From: Fagopyrum homotropicum
Lineage: Eukaryota > Streptophyta > Magnoliopsida > Caryophyllales > Polygonaceae
Length of the DNA stretch: 64,000 bases
Direction: 5' to 3'
NCBI GenBank assembly: GCA_033239125.1
Contig: BSWB01000001.1
Location: 58,881,416 to 58,945,415, forward strand
Part shown: positions 46,987 to 57,900 of the stretch, in pieces
Layout: each line of letters starts with the position of its first letter
How positions within the stretch are numbered: the stretch's first letter is position 1
Translations under genes and position numbers: made by a program
Notes under the pieces: model-generated
What the model was told of the DNA's origin: nothing
Seen by the model: the letters and a program-made list of their open reading frames with translations, nothing else
Databases searched by the model: none

Positions 46987-48330
46987 ATGATTAGGACCGT
47001 TAAACGAGCCGAACGAGTCGAGCCTTTAGGCTCGGGCTTGTTTTTCAACGGGTCGAGTCCAAATTGAGCATAAATTTTGAAAGAGTCTAAATTCATGGTC
47101 AGGTTCGATTTGTTCGAGCTCGTTTCGGCTTGTTTGAGCTCGCTCGGCTCAATCGGGCTCCGACTCGTTCGGCTCGTTAACTTGTCTTTTTATAGAATAT
47201 GCTACCTGCATACGTTTGATTTTACATAACTTTAAAAAAAATTTACAGAAACTACAATTTTACAAATACCAAAACAATAGAAAATTTAAACTAACAAAGT
47301 TGCATAATTTAAATCCGCACAAACCAATAAGTAACATCCCAATAGTGAATTAAAGACAAATGCAAAGTATGCTACATAACCATAACCAAGTTCACATAAA
47401 AAAACATACAACCCAACAACACATCTTGGACTAGATGACAAAAACATGGTAGTAATGCATGCATCTTCACTTGCTCGCCTACAGCAAGAAAAAAAAAATC
47501 AATGTTTAATTCAAATATCAAATAACATGATTCTAAATTAAGTTAAGCAAGAAATACTTACATCACACTTGAAATTCATCTCGAACCAATTTGATGAACA
47601 AATAATTACTTTAATTGTATCATCACCCAAGGAACATCGATCATCACTAATAACTCTACGTCCGGCACAAAAAGCCGACTCATAAGGTATCGTAGTTATC
47701 GAAATTGGCATGTCTCCAACCATCTTTGATAATGTTGGAAACTTCAAAACATTTGATTTCCACAAGCCAATACATCAAACTCTACCTTCACCCAATAACA
47801 CATCTTCGAGATAGATGTCCAACTCATTTCTTGATGAAATATTTTCACATCTTGTTTTGATACAATCTTCAAAGTCATCCCAATCTTCATCTACATGTAC
47901 CACATCATCCGTGCACATTCTAACTGAGCTTGTTTCAACGAGTAATATTACTCGAACCACATCCACCACTTGCATCCTTGGTGATGTAGTCCTCATATAA
48001 ATGATGTATCTCATTAAAAATATCCTTATGTTTTTCTTCCACTCCACCTTCTTCAAGTATCTTACCATACACAAACCTAATCTTGTGGATCTTGTTTTGG
48101 GGATCTAAAACAGTTGCTATAATCATAAAAAGATTGCACTCCTTCGAATACTTGTCAAATTTTGATTTCATACTATCCACCATAGCCTTCATGAAATATT
48201 TCCGGTCATTCTCCATATCTTTAGTTCTTTCCCAATCCTCGTCAGATGGTAATTTAGAATATGTTGGATTTCTATTTGCAAACCTAACAAGCATGTGGGC
48301 TTGTGTTGTTAACAAGAACAAATTCACCCA
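46987..48330 (-). mobile_element. hAT transposon remnant (terminal region and 3' half of transposase)
   Basis: The minus strand runs from a transposase fragment to an end rich in GAGCTCG/ACGAGCCGAAC words (46987-47180), a subterminal composition typical of plant hAT elements, finishing CGTTTAACGGTCCTA at 46987. The N-terminal half of the transposase and the opposite terminus are missing. The sequence beyond 48360 is the 42-bp repeat. Confidence 0.75.
47538..48330 (-). pseudogene. hAT transposase, C-terminal half (RICESLEEPER-like)
   Basis: Minus-strand reading gives KFDKYSKECNLFMIIATVLD (about 48160-48100), the conserved block before the dimerisation region. Then NELDIYLEDVLLGEGRVEFDVLA (first half about 47830-47775). 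After a one-base shift near 47757 comes KSNVLKFPTLSKMVGDMPIS...YESAFCAGRRVISDDRCSL, the hATC dimerisation domain, to about 47540. The DDE catalytic region's first part and the BED zinc finger are absent. At least two frame changes make it a fossil. Confidence 0.82.
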
Positions 48331-48360
48331 AACAAGGATGTTAATCGTGTCAGCAACACC

Positions 48361-48420
48361 AAAAACACAAAAAAAAAATTAAAAAAAATAAAAATAATAA
48401 TAATAAAAATAAAAATAACG
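48361..48420. repeat. A-rich low-complexity tract (AAT/AAAAT)
   Basis: Sixty bases of A-runs with AATAATAAT units between the hAT fragment and the 42-bp repeat. Confidence 0.8.
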
Positions 48421-48454
48421 TCGGTGTTAACTACACTAAAAACAAAAAAATAAG

Positions 48455-48655
48455 TTGTGTTGGTGTTGTCAACAACACTACAATAGCAAAATAATGTATT
48501 CGGTTGCTATCACCGAGACACCGATACCATAATAAGAAAGTAATGTGTTTATTTGTTCTCAACAACACTAGAATAACATGATTGTGTATTTGTTGTGTTG
48601 TTGACAACACCTAATACCATTTTATTTGGTGTTGTTGACAACACTTAAACACATC
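48455..48655. repeat. Second locus of the GTTGTTGACAAC repeat
   Basis: Cores at about 48465, 48554, 48597 and 48641, both as GTTGTCAACAACAC and as GTGTTGTTGACAACAC. The spacing (about 43-44, or twice that) matches the 33-kb locus. Confidence 0.75.
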
Positions 48656-49566
48656 ACCGAAGCTTTCGGTTCAGTTGGAACAAAAATTAAACCGAATTCA
48701 AAAAATCCTTGTTTGTTTTTATAAAAATTTGGTTTAGGTTTACGAAAATTTGGTTTAGGTTAAAACCAAAAATGCAAGTTTAGGTTTATAGTTTGATTCA
48801 TCGCAATTCACAAAAGAAGATGATTGCTCAATTGAACGAAACAATGAATGAAACATTGAAACAAAATAATATCTCGATTCATCACGATTCACGAATTAGA
48901 ATAGAATTGAAACACTAGAATCTTGAAATACCGAACTAAAACAAAAATGAAGAACTGAAATAAGAACAAAAATAACTCAAATAAAACTGAAGAAAAAACT
49001 AAGATTCAACTCAAAGTTTTGACTCGAATCTATGTGAGGACTTGTCGGAGTCGTTGAAGAAACCAAGAAAAGAACGAGGAGAAGTCATTGTCACAATCTT
49101 GTAAAAGAACGAAGTTGCTTGGAAAAGAGAAATTCGGTGGTGAAGAGAAACGGAGAAAGTCAAGACTTCAGAAACCAGAAAAGGGGAAGGACGAATTGAA
49201 CCTGAATGGAGAAGTAGCAGTTGGTCAGTCGCCGCCTCGTTGGAACGATGGTTGGCATAAGAAGTAGTCGCCGTCATCTGCTCTCTTCTACAGATCTTCT
49301 CTAGAAGTCGATTCTTGAAAGGAAAAGAAACAAGTGTGTGGCATGCCCGAGTTGATAACTTACGAACCAAAACTCTAAGACTTTTTCCCCTGTCATTTTT
49401 AAATCAGTTTAAACCGTGATTTTCGGCATGAAACATAAACCGAACCGAAAATTGATTCAATAAAAATACTAAATCGCACAATGAACCGTAATATACGGTT
49501 CCGTTTCAACCAAAATGTCGGTTTAGGTTCGGTTCGCATGAACCGGTCGAGTTTTGTTCAACCCTA
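48656..49566. mobile_element. Non-coding insertion with hAT-like terminus (candidate)
   Basis: This segment separates the two parts of the 42-bp repeat. Its right end, read inverted, is TAGGGTTGAACAAAACTCG, like the hAT MITE terminus in TKI1 (TAGGGTTGTGCAAAAC). Both ends are rich in GAACCG/CGGTTC words. The left terminus (near CACCGAAGCTTTCGGTTC) does not give a matching inverted repeat. The minus-strand frame 49011-49370 has no recognisable domain. Confidence 0.5.
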
Positions 49567-49574
49567 GGTGGTTA

Positions 49575-49700
49575 TATTGTCAACAACACTAAAAAGTTCG
49601 ATGTTAGTGTTGTCAACAAAACCAAAAACACCAAAATTAGTGGTGTTGTTGCTATCAACAACACATACAAATATGTTTAAGTTTTGTCAACAACAACATA
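49575..49700. repeat. GTTGTCAACAAC repeat, continuation
   Basis: Cores at about 49577, 49610, 49650 and 49685, on the far side of the inserted segment. Confidence 0.7.
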
Positions 49701-50773
49701 GATATAAAGAAAACACATTGAACAATATTGGAGAATCATTCAACTATCAGCATCAACATAAAACACACTTAACGATAGAGAATTACTAAAAACTCAATAA
49801 AAAAAACATTATGAAAATCAAGAATTATATTACTTTCAACAATATAAAACAAATTTAACATAAATCTATACTAATTAGTTCAAATATGAACAATATGTAA
49901 TATAACGACTTGGAAACCGTAAATTGAAAGTTTTTGTTGTTCAAATGTAGTTCTTTTCTCCATTATTGATGATGTGTTTGATTCAAAACATTGAAATTAG
50001 TGCTTTTCTCCTTGAATCGACTTGGAGAAATTGAAATCTCTTGAATTTGGAAGAAGTTAATGAGAGAAGTTGAATGAATTTGAAGGTTTGTAATTTTTCA
50101 AAAAAGAGAGCGTTCTTAGTTTTATTTAGAGAGAATGAGAAGTTGCAAGTTATATATGGTTGGTTTTGCAATGTTGAAAAATTTGTGATTATTCTTTTAA
50201 TTTCATACTTTCTATAAGTTAGTTGAAAGAATATTCCTCATAAATAATTGTGTGTTGAGAATACATGAATTTCATAAAAATAATCGTTAATGTCCTAAGT
50301 TTTCCCAAAAATGACCTTAACTACTATATTTGAAAAGTCATGTTGGAATTATTCAAATACATGGGAAAAAAAATCAAGATTAGGGAATAACATATACTTA
50401 TCATTCATTCAAAGGAGTAGTACATTCCAATACTTTTAGTTGCTATCAAACCCGAAAAGCGGTTTGAGTAATTCCGAAAGTGATTTTGGATATGTTAGGA
50501 AGCCAACCAAACGAGCTTCTGTCTTATGTGATCACCTACCCTAATAAATAAAAAAATTATAAAATATTTATGGAGTTTTTAACATTTATGAAGTTGATAT
50601 GTTAAGGAATGACATGAGTGGTTGTTAACATTTATGAAGTTGAAGTTGAAAGCCCAATTTATGGGCACACCTCTTCTTGAAGTTATAAAACAACAAGAGT
50701 TGAACACGAAATCGGCAAGCCGTAGTTAGCACATCGATGACACAGGCAATAACCAACCCACTTGATGTGTGTG
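49701..50773. other. AT-rich intergenic region upstream of the kiwellin gene
   Basis: No gene recognised. The last few hundred bases are the presumable kiwellin promoter. Confidence 0.5.
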
Positions 50774-50783
50774 TATATATAAA
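50774..50783 (+). promoter_or_regulatory. TATA box of the kiwellin gene
   Basis: TATATATAAA, 75 bp before the start codon. It gives a leader of roughly 45 bases (CTCAAGCATCCAAAAACACT...) of usual composition. Confidence 0.75.
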
Positions 50784-50857
50784 CCTTAACACAACACACA
50801 TCTCAAGCATCCAAAAACACTTCACACGACAAAGTCACAAACCACTCTCTAACAAAG

Positions 50858-51406
50858 ATGAGAACCATCAGCCTCTCTCTGGCCGTGCTACTCGTAGCCA
50901 TGTTCGCTCTGCAATCCGAGGCCCAACACTGTCGCCCGTTCGGCCACTTCATAGGCAAAAGCCCTCCCCCGGGGAAATGCAACCCATCCGTCTCTGACTG
51001 TTGTGTTGACGGCAAGATATACAGCGCATACCATTGCTCACCCCCTGTTTCGTACGATGGGGAGACCAAGGCAGTCTTGACCCTCAACAACTTCGAGGCT
51101 AGTGGGGCCACCACCTGCGACGGCTTGCTCCACTCAGACGACGAGCCTGTGATATCGTTCCCCACAGGGTGGTACAACGGAGGCAAGAGGTGCGGAAAGG
51201 AGATAGTGATCAAGATGCATGACGGGAACAACGCCAAAGCTAGAGTTGTGGATCACTGCGATTCCAGTTGGGGGTGTGATGAGCCACATCGTTACGAGGC
51301 TCCTTGTAGGCACAATGGCATTGACGCTTCCCGTGCTGTTTGGAGGCAGCTGGGCATTCCCCAGGGAGAGTGGAAAGAGCTCAACGTCACTTGGACCGAG
51401 GTTTAA
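50858..51406 (+). CDS. Kiwellin / ripening-related secreted protein
   Basis: Single exon, 182 residues. A signal peptide covers about residues 1-22 (MRTISLSLAVLLVAMFALQS, then EA before QHC). The mature protein has ten cysteines (QHC, GKC, SDCC, YHC, TTC, KRC, DHC, WGC, APC), an N-terminal Cys-rich module (about 25-62), and a double-psi beta-barrel-type core. The core carries the family signatures ATTCDG, SFPTGWYNGGKRC, ARVVDHCDSSWGCD and IDASRAVWRQLG. Most relatives have DECDS where this has DHCDS. Kiwellins are apoplastic proteins. Some bind and inhibit secreted fungal chorismate mutase, others are ripening-related; which role applies here cannot be told from sequence. A C-terminal N-V-T is a possible glycosylation site. 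The gene is convergent with AHL. Confidence 0.93.
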   Translation: MRTISLSLAVLLVAMFALQSEAQHCRPFGHFIGKSPPPGKCNPSVSDCCVDGKIYSAYHCSPPVSYDGETKAVLTLNNFEASGATTCDGLLHSDDEPVISFPTGWYNGGKRCGKEIVIKMHDGNNAKARVVDHCDSSWGCDEPHRYEAPCRHNGIDASRAVWRQLGIPQGEWKELNVTWTEV

Positions 51407-51517
51407 CCTATATAGCAAGCTCAACGCCAACGGTTCTTTACTAGGATAGCACAAGTTATGTCGCTCGACTTTAGCCATTCTAGTCTATCAATGTACGCCG
51501 CATAATGAATATGGAAA

Positions 51518-51523
51518 AATAAA
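51518..51523 (+). terminator. Poly(A) signal of the kiwellin gene
   Basis: AATAAA, 112 bp behind the stop codon. Confidence 0.7.
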
Positions 51524-51674
51524 TTTCAATAATTTCATACCGAAAACACTTTAACATTAAACCGATTTGTCTCAATGACACAAGAAAATCCAGTCAAGTC
51601 CAAAAAGAAAGCAAAGCAGCCACAACTGCACTTTTACAACCATCAATATTTTTGGATTCTCCAATCTACACAAT

Positions 51675-51856
51675 ACATAGAAAAGATACAATACATATTG
51701 TCTGGATTCTAGTCTAGTAGGTACACTGCAGAAACATAAATGAAACCAATACTTCAATTTACAAACTGAAAGCAAAGCAGCTGGGCATTCTAGTCTAGTA
51801 GGTACACTGCAGAAACAGGTCATGAAGGACATAGAAAAGATACAATACATATTGTC
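51675..51856. repeat. Nested direct repeats between kiwellin and AHL
   Basis: A 28-bp word beginning ACATAGAAAAGATACAATAC occurs at 51675 and 51829. A 31-bp word beginning ATTCTAGTCTAGTAGGTACA occurs at 51706 and 51787. Two further words are shared with the AHL intron on the other side of its last exon (17 bp at 51656 and 52187; 28 bp at 51733 and 52280). Confidence 0.8.
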
Positions 51857-51921
51857 ATCAGTGGTTAGGATTAACTAAATCTATGTCTTTAAGGATTCTA
51901 TTTAAAGAGAATAATGCACAT

Positions 51922-54900
51922 CTATCCACGCATCAGATCAATGTCGAAATGAGAGTTTTGCATCTCCACCACTTGAGGGCTAGGCCAAGGACCACCCATG
52001 GAAGAAGAGGTTGGAGTTTGGCTATGTTGAACAAGGCTTCCTGGATTTGTATCGGCTAAGCGCTGCTCCATCTCTTCTCCAACATTTTCCGCCCCTCCCC
52101 TTTCTCGTCTTCCCATCTTTTGCTTCATCTTCGAGCTCCCCCCTAAAAAGCTTCCGAGAATCACCTGCAAAACCCACATGCTTTGTATTCTCCAATCTAC
52201 ACATTTTTGGATCTCTTCACACATTCATTCTACATGAGCGTTACTCTATGCTCCATATATCAAACTGTGATATTTGAGAACATAAATGAAACCAATACTT
52301 CAATTTTAATGGTGGATACACTTCTTGCACATAATCTTACTTTGTGAATATCATCTAATATATTTGTTTTCAATCCCAATAAATAGAATTGTTATTGTAG
52401 CTCATTCAGTACCAATCAATTCATATGTGGAGGTTTCAAGTTTAATCACCAAAGGTTAAAACATAAGCTTTTTGTAGGTGTTTTAAAAATATTACAAGTT
52501 ATAGATCTATAATATAAAGTTGAGTTTTACCACACTTATTACACTCACAAATTAAAAACTTAAATAATAATTATTGATAGAAACAAGATTAAATAAATTA
52601 CATTTAGCTTAGTGCTTAGAGAGATTTTCACAAATCATTAGATTGAAGGATCAAACATTAAGAATAATTTTTTTATACAATATCTTTTTGTTATTATGGT
52701 ACCATATTTAATCATCCTTATAGCTTTCATTGATGTGCCAATGCCAACAGACAATCAAACAATTGACAACTTCAAATTTAGTCTTTTGTGTTTGATACGA
52801 ATTTAGATTTGTTGCACAATTGTACGCTTATTGCTTTTATAATAACATCATTAAAATTATGATTTAAGGTATAGTTTAGGACAAATTAACAAAAAGAAGT
52901 ATGCCCAAGTCAAATTATTAGTTACAGAAGATTTATAAACTCTACAAAATATATGTAAACATTTCAATGTTTTAACATGAGAAGATTCAGATTAAGTTTT
53001 GTTTTCAAAAAAATATTTATTGTTACTTTTTTTGTGAAAACTAGTTTTTAAGAGGAAAATAGTTTAATAATAAGTTGTCTAATTTCCGAGTTGATATTAC
53101 TTTTTTAATATAAAAATCTACCCATTCTACAATTGATAAAATTAGAAATATATCCAAGTTAAGTGTTCATTTACAAAAACTTAATTTTTTTATTTTCCAA
53201 TTTTACATAATTTTGATATTTTGATATTTATGTTATAAATACATGTTTCAATAAATTTTAAGAAAATTACAAATCTTGAAATGGTACACATTTTGTAATA
53301 AATATTAAATTACTACATCACTACTTTTAATTTTTCTAATATATTTGTTTATTCATCCATCCATATATATATATAAATGATTATTCGTTTGTGTACCTTT
53401 AATGCATGTTTGCTAGAACTGATTCAACATTTATCGATATATAGTTTAGGCATGACTTATACTGTTGAAATCTTCATTGTTAAGTGTAATATTTTTATTT
53501 GAACCAAAATGATGTCTAACCATATACAATATTCAAATAAATATACGAAAATTTGAAGGAATCATTCTGTATAGTTTTTAATTAATTTCGTCTTATAAGA
53601 AGAACACATATTTTTTTGCATGTGTAAATCCAAATACATCAATTCATTTTGCAGCTAAAAATTTGACGAGTGAAGCTTTGTTTTAGAAACTAACTCATTT
53701 AGGGCTTGTTTACTTGTAGCTTATTTCTATTTCATTTAGTTTATAAACCCCTAGTTTATTTTTAACAAGTGTTTACTTGTAGATTGATTTATTTCCATAA
53801 TGGTTTATTTGGGTTTAAAACCCGCACAAAAATAACCTCATTCGATCAACGTTATTTCTCGATGGATGGGTTTAAAATATTTGGGACTCCGATACTACCC
53901 TTTCCATTTGAGATTTTTCATTCTTCATTCCCAGATACCTGATCGACATTCCGGCGATGAGGGTCGCGATGTTTGGTTGAGGAGGGCAACATTCTGGCGA
54001 CGAGGGTTGCAACGAGGGTGACGACGATGAATACTATTGATTCTGGCTGAAGCATCCTCTTTCACCGGCTGCGAAGAGGTATTTTTCCGACAAAATAACT
54101 TCTTCTCTTTCGTCTGATTAGTGTTACTTAAACCAGTCCTTCTTGATTTTGTTGTGCACTTCGATGAGGATATATAATTTGAAGCATAAATATGGAATTG
54201 ATCTATTGATGTCATGTTTAGGGTTCAATTGATGTAATATGTTTCTTTCTGCGACTGTTGGTTGATGCTTAGTGTGAAAAATTTGTGGTGAGGACCAACC
54301 AATTCACTGTTACTTGAAGGAAGGCAATGTAATCAATTTAGACAGGGAACATGCAAATCATTTTGCTTCTCTACAAATCACGTTACAGGTATGATTTTCA
54401 GCCCAAGCTTAAAGTAATGTATTCTTCTGTATTGGTCAATAAGCAAGGGAAAAGAAATTTCTTTGGAATGTTATGATCTACAGCCAATTAAAGTGAGAAA
54501 TATCTCACCTGATTGTTATTGTTAAGGGTCAAAGCAAGAAATTGAAAGCATCCCACAATATTGAGAGGAATTGAACTTGACAGTGAATTATAAGAAAGAT
54601 TAAACACTTGGAGGTATGTCAAGTTCCCAATCCTATATGGGATTTGGCCAGTACGTTAGTGAATTGTGGGGAAAAAAATTAGTGCTTGCAGGCTCTTCAA
54701 TTTGGTGATTATCAAGGAATTTTTACATGAGAACTAATTGTGTGATAAATCAAGAACAAGAAGCCACCTCCAAATCAATATTGTTGCCTTCTGAAGATGG
54801 GATATCTTGGATATCCCAAAAGAAATCTTGTATCATTGTACAACCATCTTAATAAACTTCACTCAAAAAAATATATTTGTTTGCTCTTTATTTTTCTTGC

Positions 54901-57900
54901 TATCATCTTAAGGTAACTTTGTGCAATATTATCACAAAAGTATGAGGCAACAAAGAGATATATTTGATTGTCAAGGAATTCAAAAAGTGAGCAATATCAA
55001 TTACTTGTGCAATTCTTCTTGACAGAGGGCCTGACTTTAGTCTTGATGGTTTTTAAATCTAAAAATGCAACTTCTGAAGATGGATGTCAATGCCTTGTTG
55101 TAGGTTGCAGTGATAATTTTGTCCATACATGGAACATTTTAACTTTATCAAGAACTTGAAGTTAATATTGTTGCCTTTCACCTTGGTTATTTGCACTTAT
55201 GAAATGCTTTGTTTACTCAAATTTTGCAGGGTTATAAGGAGGTGGGCTTTTCAATAATGTGTTGATGTCTGTAGTTGATGTATGTTTGTTTTTACAATTT
55301 AAATTGCTCAGTGTTCCCAAAATACTCATTTAATTTCCTAATAAGTGGAGTTGGATGTTTTTATTGATGTAGACAGATTACCGAAACGAGAAGATGAATA
55401 CCAAACAGGCATATAGTCGTTTGAAGCAAGTAGCTAAGATGCAAGGAAAGAAACCACCTCCAAATTCACAACTAAAATGGAGCATTTGGCGTAGGAAAAT
55501 AATATGCAGTAAAGCATGACTTAAATGGTAGCACCTATGTCTGATCTGACCATAGTTGATCTTTGCAGTTATATTAAAATCTTTTGGACCACAAATAGTT
55601 GCTTCTGATATATACTATAATTGAGTTGTTGTCTACATTTTAGTGCAATATAAATGCAGATTCATCTATTTTCTTTGCTTTCTTTTTTTTTGTACTTAAA
55701 ACCTGTTTGAGTAAATTACTCAGCATTGTGTGGTTGGCTTCTTGTTGATCTTCTCTTGTACTCGACTGCTGTTCTTGTACTCGTTTGCTGGCATATGAAA
55801 AATGACTTTATTTGCTAAATTGAATATGCAAGGACATAAAGCATACATATATACTTCAATAAAATATAAAAAGCGTGGTCAATAGTGATGAAAGCATCCC
55901 AAAAAATTACCTAAACATTATACTGATGCAAAAAAGAAAGTTAAAACTAGAGCATCCAATCTAGTTGTAAAAATAATGGGTATTCTTCTACATCAAATCT
56001 AGTTTTGTGCCCAAATCATTGCAGCGATCTCATCTCTTATTAGTTTTGTCTGTCTAACATTTAAATCTTCTGTAAATTCTTCTCCAACTCGTTCCTCACT
56101 GTCGTCACTTTGAAGAAGGTCTTCATCCTCACTATCCTCATCCAGGACCGTTTCAACTTCCATTCCCATAAACTTGTCATCATCTACTGAATTCACTGTG
56201 ACACGCCTAGTTCTTATGAAATTATGGAGTTCAAAACACGACAAAATAATGTCAACTTGTGTGTCAACTGCGTAACTAGGCATGACCTTCAATATCTTCC
56301 AACAGACCTTCAAGAGTCCAAATGACCGCTCTATGCAGCTTCGTAGAGAAGAGTGACGTTTGTTGAAGGCCTCTTTTGCATTTCCGGGTGGAACATTCTC
56401 GAAGTTGTGATTGGTGGTACCGCGTTTTTGGGTATGGTACCATAAACCCTTTCTTATCTGGATAACCCTTGTCACATAAGTAATAACGACCTACAAATTT
56501 GAAATCGTTGTCAATTTATCAGCTATTTGGAGCACATGAATAATTATAGTCAATCTATATTTAGCCAGAAATCATACCTGGAGGTGCGTGTGGGAATGCC
56601 ATAGCTGGGGTATTAATAGCATGTTCGAACACCTTTGCATCATGAGCTGATCCCTCCCATCCAGCTGAAACAAATGTGAATAACATATCAAAGTCGCAAA
56701 CCGCCATGACATTGAATGTGCAAATCCCTTTTCGTCCTTCTGAATGTGATTTGGCACTTCAACAAACAATGAGTCTCTAGGTTTAATGATATCTTGGGCC
56801 ATACCACAGAATCCTTTATTGCGACCTACAATGGCTTCTAGCACCTCATGAATAACCCTTGAAATAGTTCGTGTAGATCGTTGGAATCTCTCAGCAACTA
56901 GACGGTAGGATACCCCTTGAGCCATTGTGTATACAAATATCCCAACCTTCTCTCGGGGACGCATATGTGGAGAACCACACAAGGCATACTCGTTAACTAG
57001 AGTATTATATAGCTCATGAAATACGTGCTTCTCCATTCGAAATGCGTTCATACATCTCGTCTCCGTACTAGAGTTAAGAACATCATTCATCCAACGACAA
57101 CCATTGAAAGTTCGGATTTTGTGGACGTGCATATAGTAGTGGCGTGCCAGCAAATCATTCTCGTTTTGTAATTGACGCATACTGCGAAGTAGGAGTAAAC
57201 GGCGTGATCCTCATCCTGACATTGACCTGATCCGATTATGAAACATAAAAATAGTTATTAACACATGCACACAAAATTTAAGAATTATCTAAACATGAAA
57301 AATATTTCATAAACTCAAACAAGCACATGGAATTCAATCAAGTTCAAACAAGAGGCAAAACATCAACACGAAACAGTAAAAAGTAAACTTGTGTGTCAAT
57401 CAAACTAGAAAAAAACGTAAATAAGTTCCAACCAAGATGCCAACTAGAACTTCTACACCGGTGATCATGAAGTCAATAATCAAGGCAAAACACCCTTCTT
57501 CACTTCTTTCTTGTACTCTCATTCCAACCACTGGTGTCTTAACTCATTGTCGGGCAATGACTTGAACATTGCACGAGCAACATCAGTCATAAGGAAAGAT
57601 ACAACAAAGAAAAACACCGGTGAACCTTTCACTAAATATCCATCTGAGACCACATCAGAAAGTGTCTTCACCGACTTATCTGTTTCTTTAACTAGTTTGT
57701 TGAAATCTTGTGCAACAGAGTTCGTCTCTGCCTCCCACAATGCTACCATCTTTTTATTTGCATCCATAGACGCTGCTAGATGGTCCTGGTACTTTGACGA
57801 ACCGAGACTCCTCCTATTGTTACGCTTACTAACTCCACGAGAAGATGTACCATATGGTTTCTTTCCTTTACCACGCGGGAGAACGGGATCAGGCGATGCC

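Noticed and set aside
49011..49370. 119-codon minus-strand frame
   Set aside because: Lies in a GAACCG-rich non-coding transposon-like segment. No motif.
46987..49566. One single 2.6-kb hAT element
   Set aside because: The two possible ends (CGTTTAACGGTCCTA and TAGGGTTGAACAAAAC) are not good inverted repeats, flanks show no 8-bp duplication, and the 42-bp repeat lies between. Treated as separate pieces.
51922..52224. Independent small gene at the last AHL exon
   Set aside because: Its start VILGSFLGG continues the PPC domain from ...AASPVQ at 61430 in phase across a GT-AG intron, so it is an AHL exon.
53925..54215. 96-codon minus-strand frame at the left end of the Harbinger element
   Set aside because: Low-complexity, no recognised domain, and not continuous with the CLV2-like piece.
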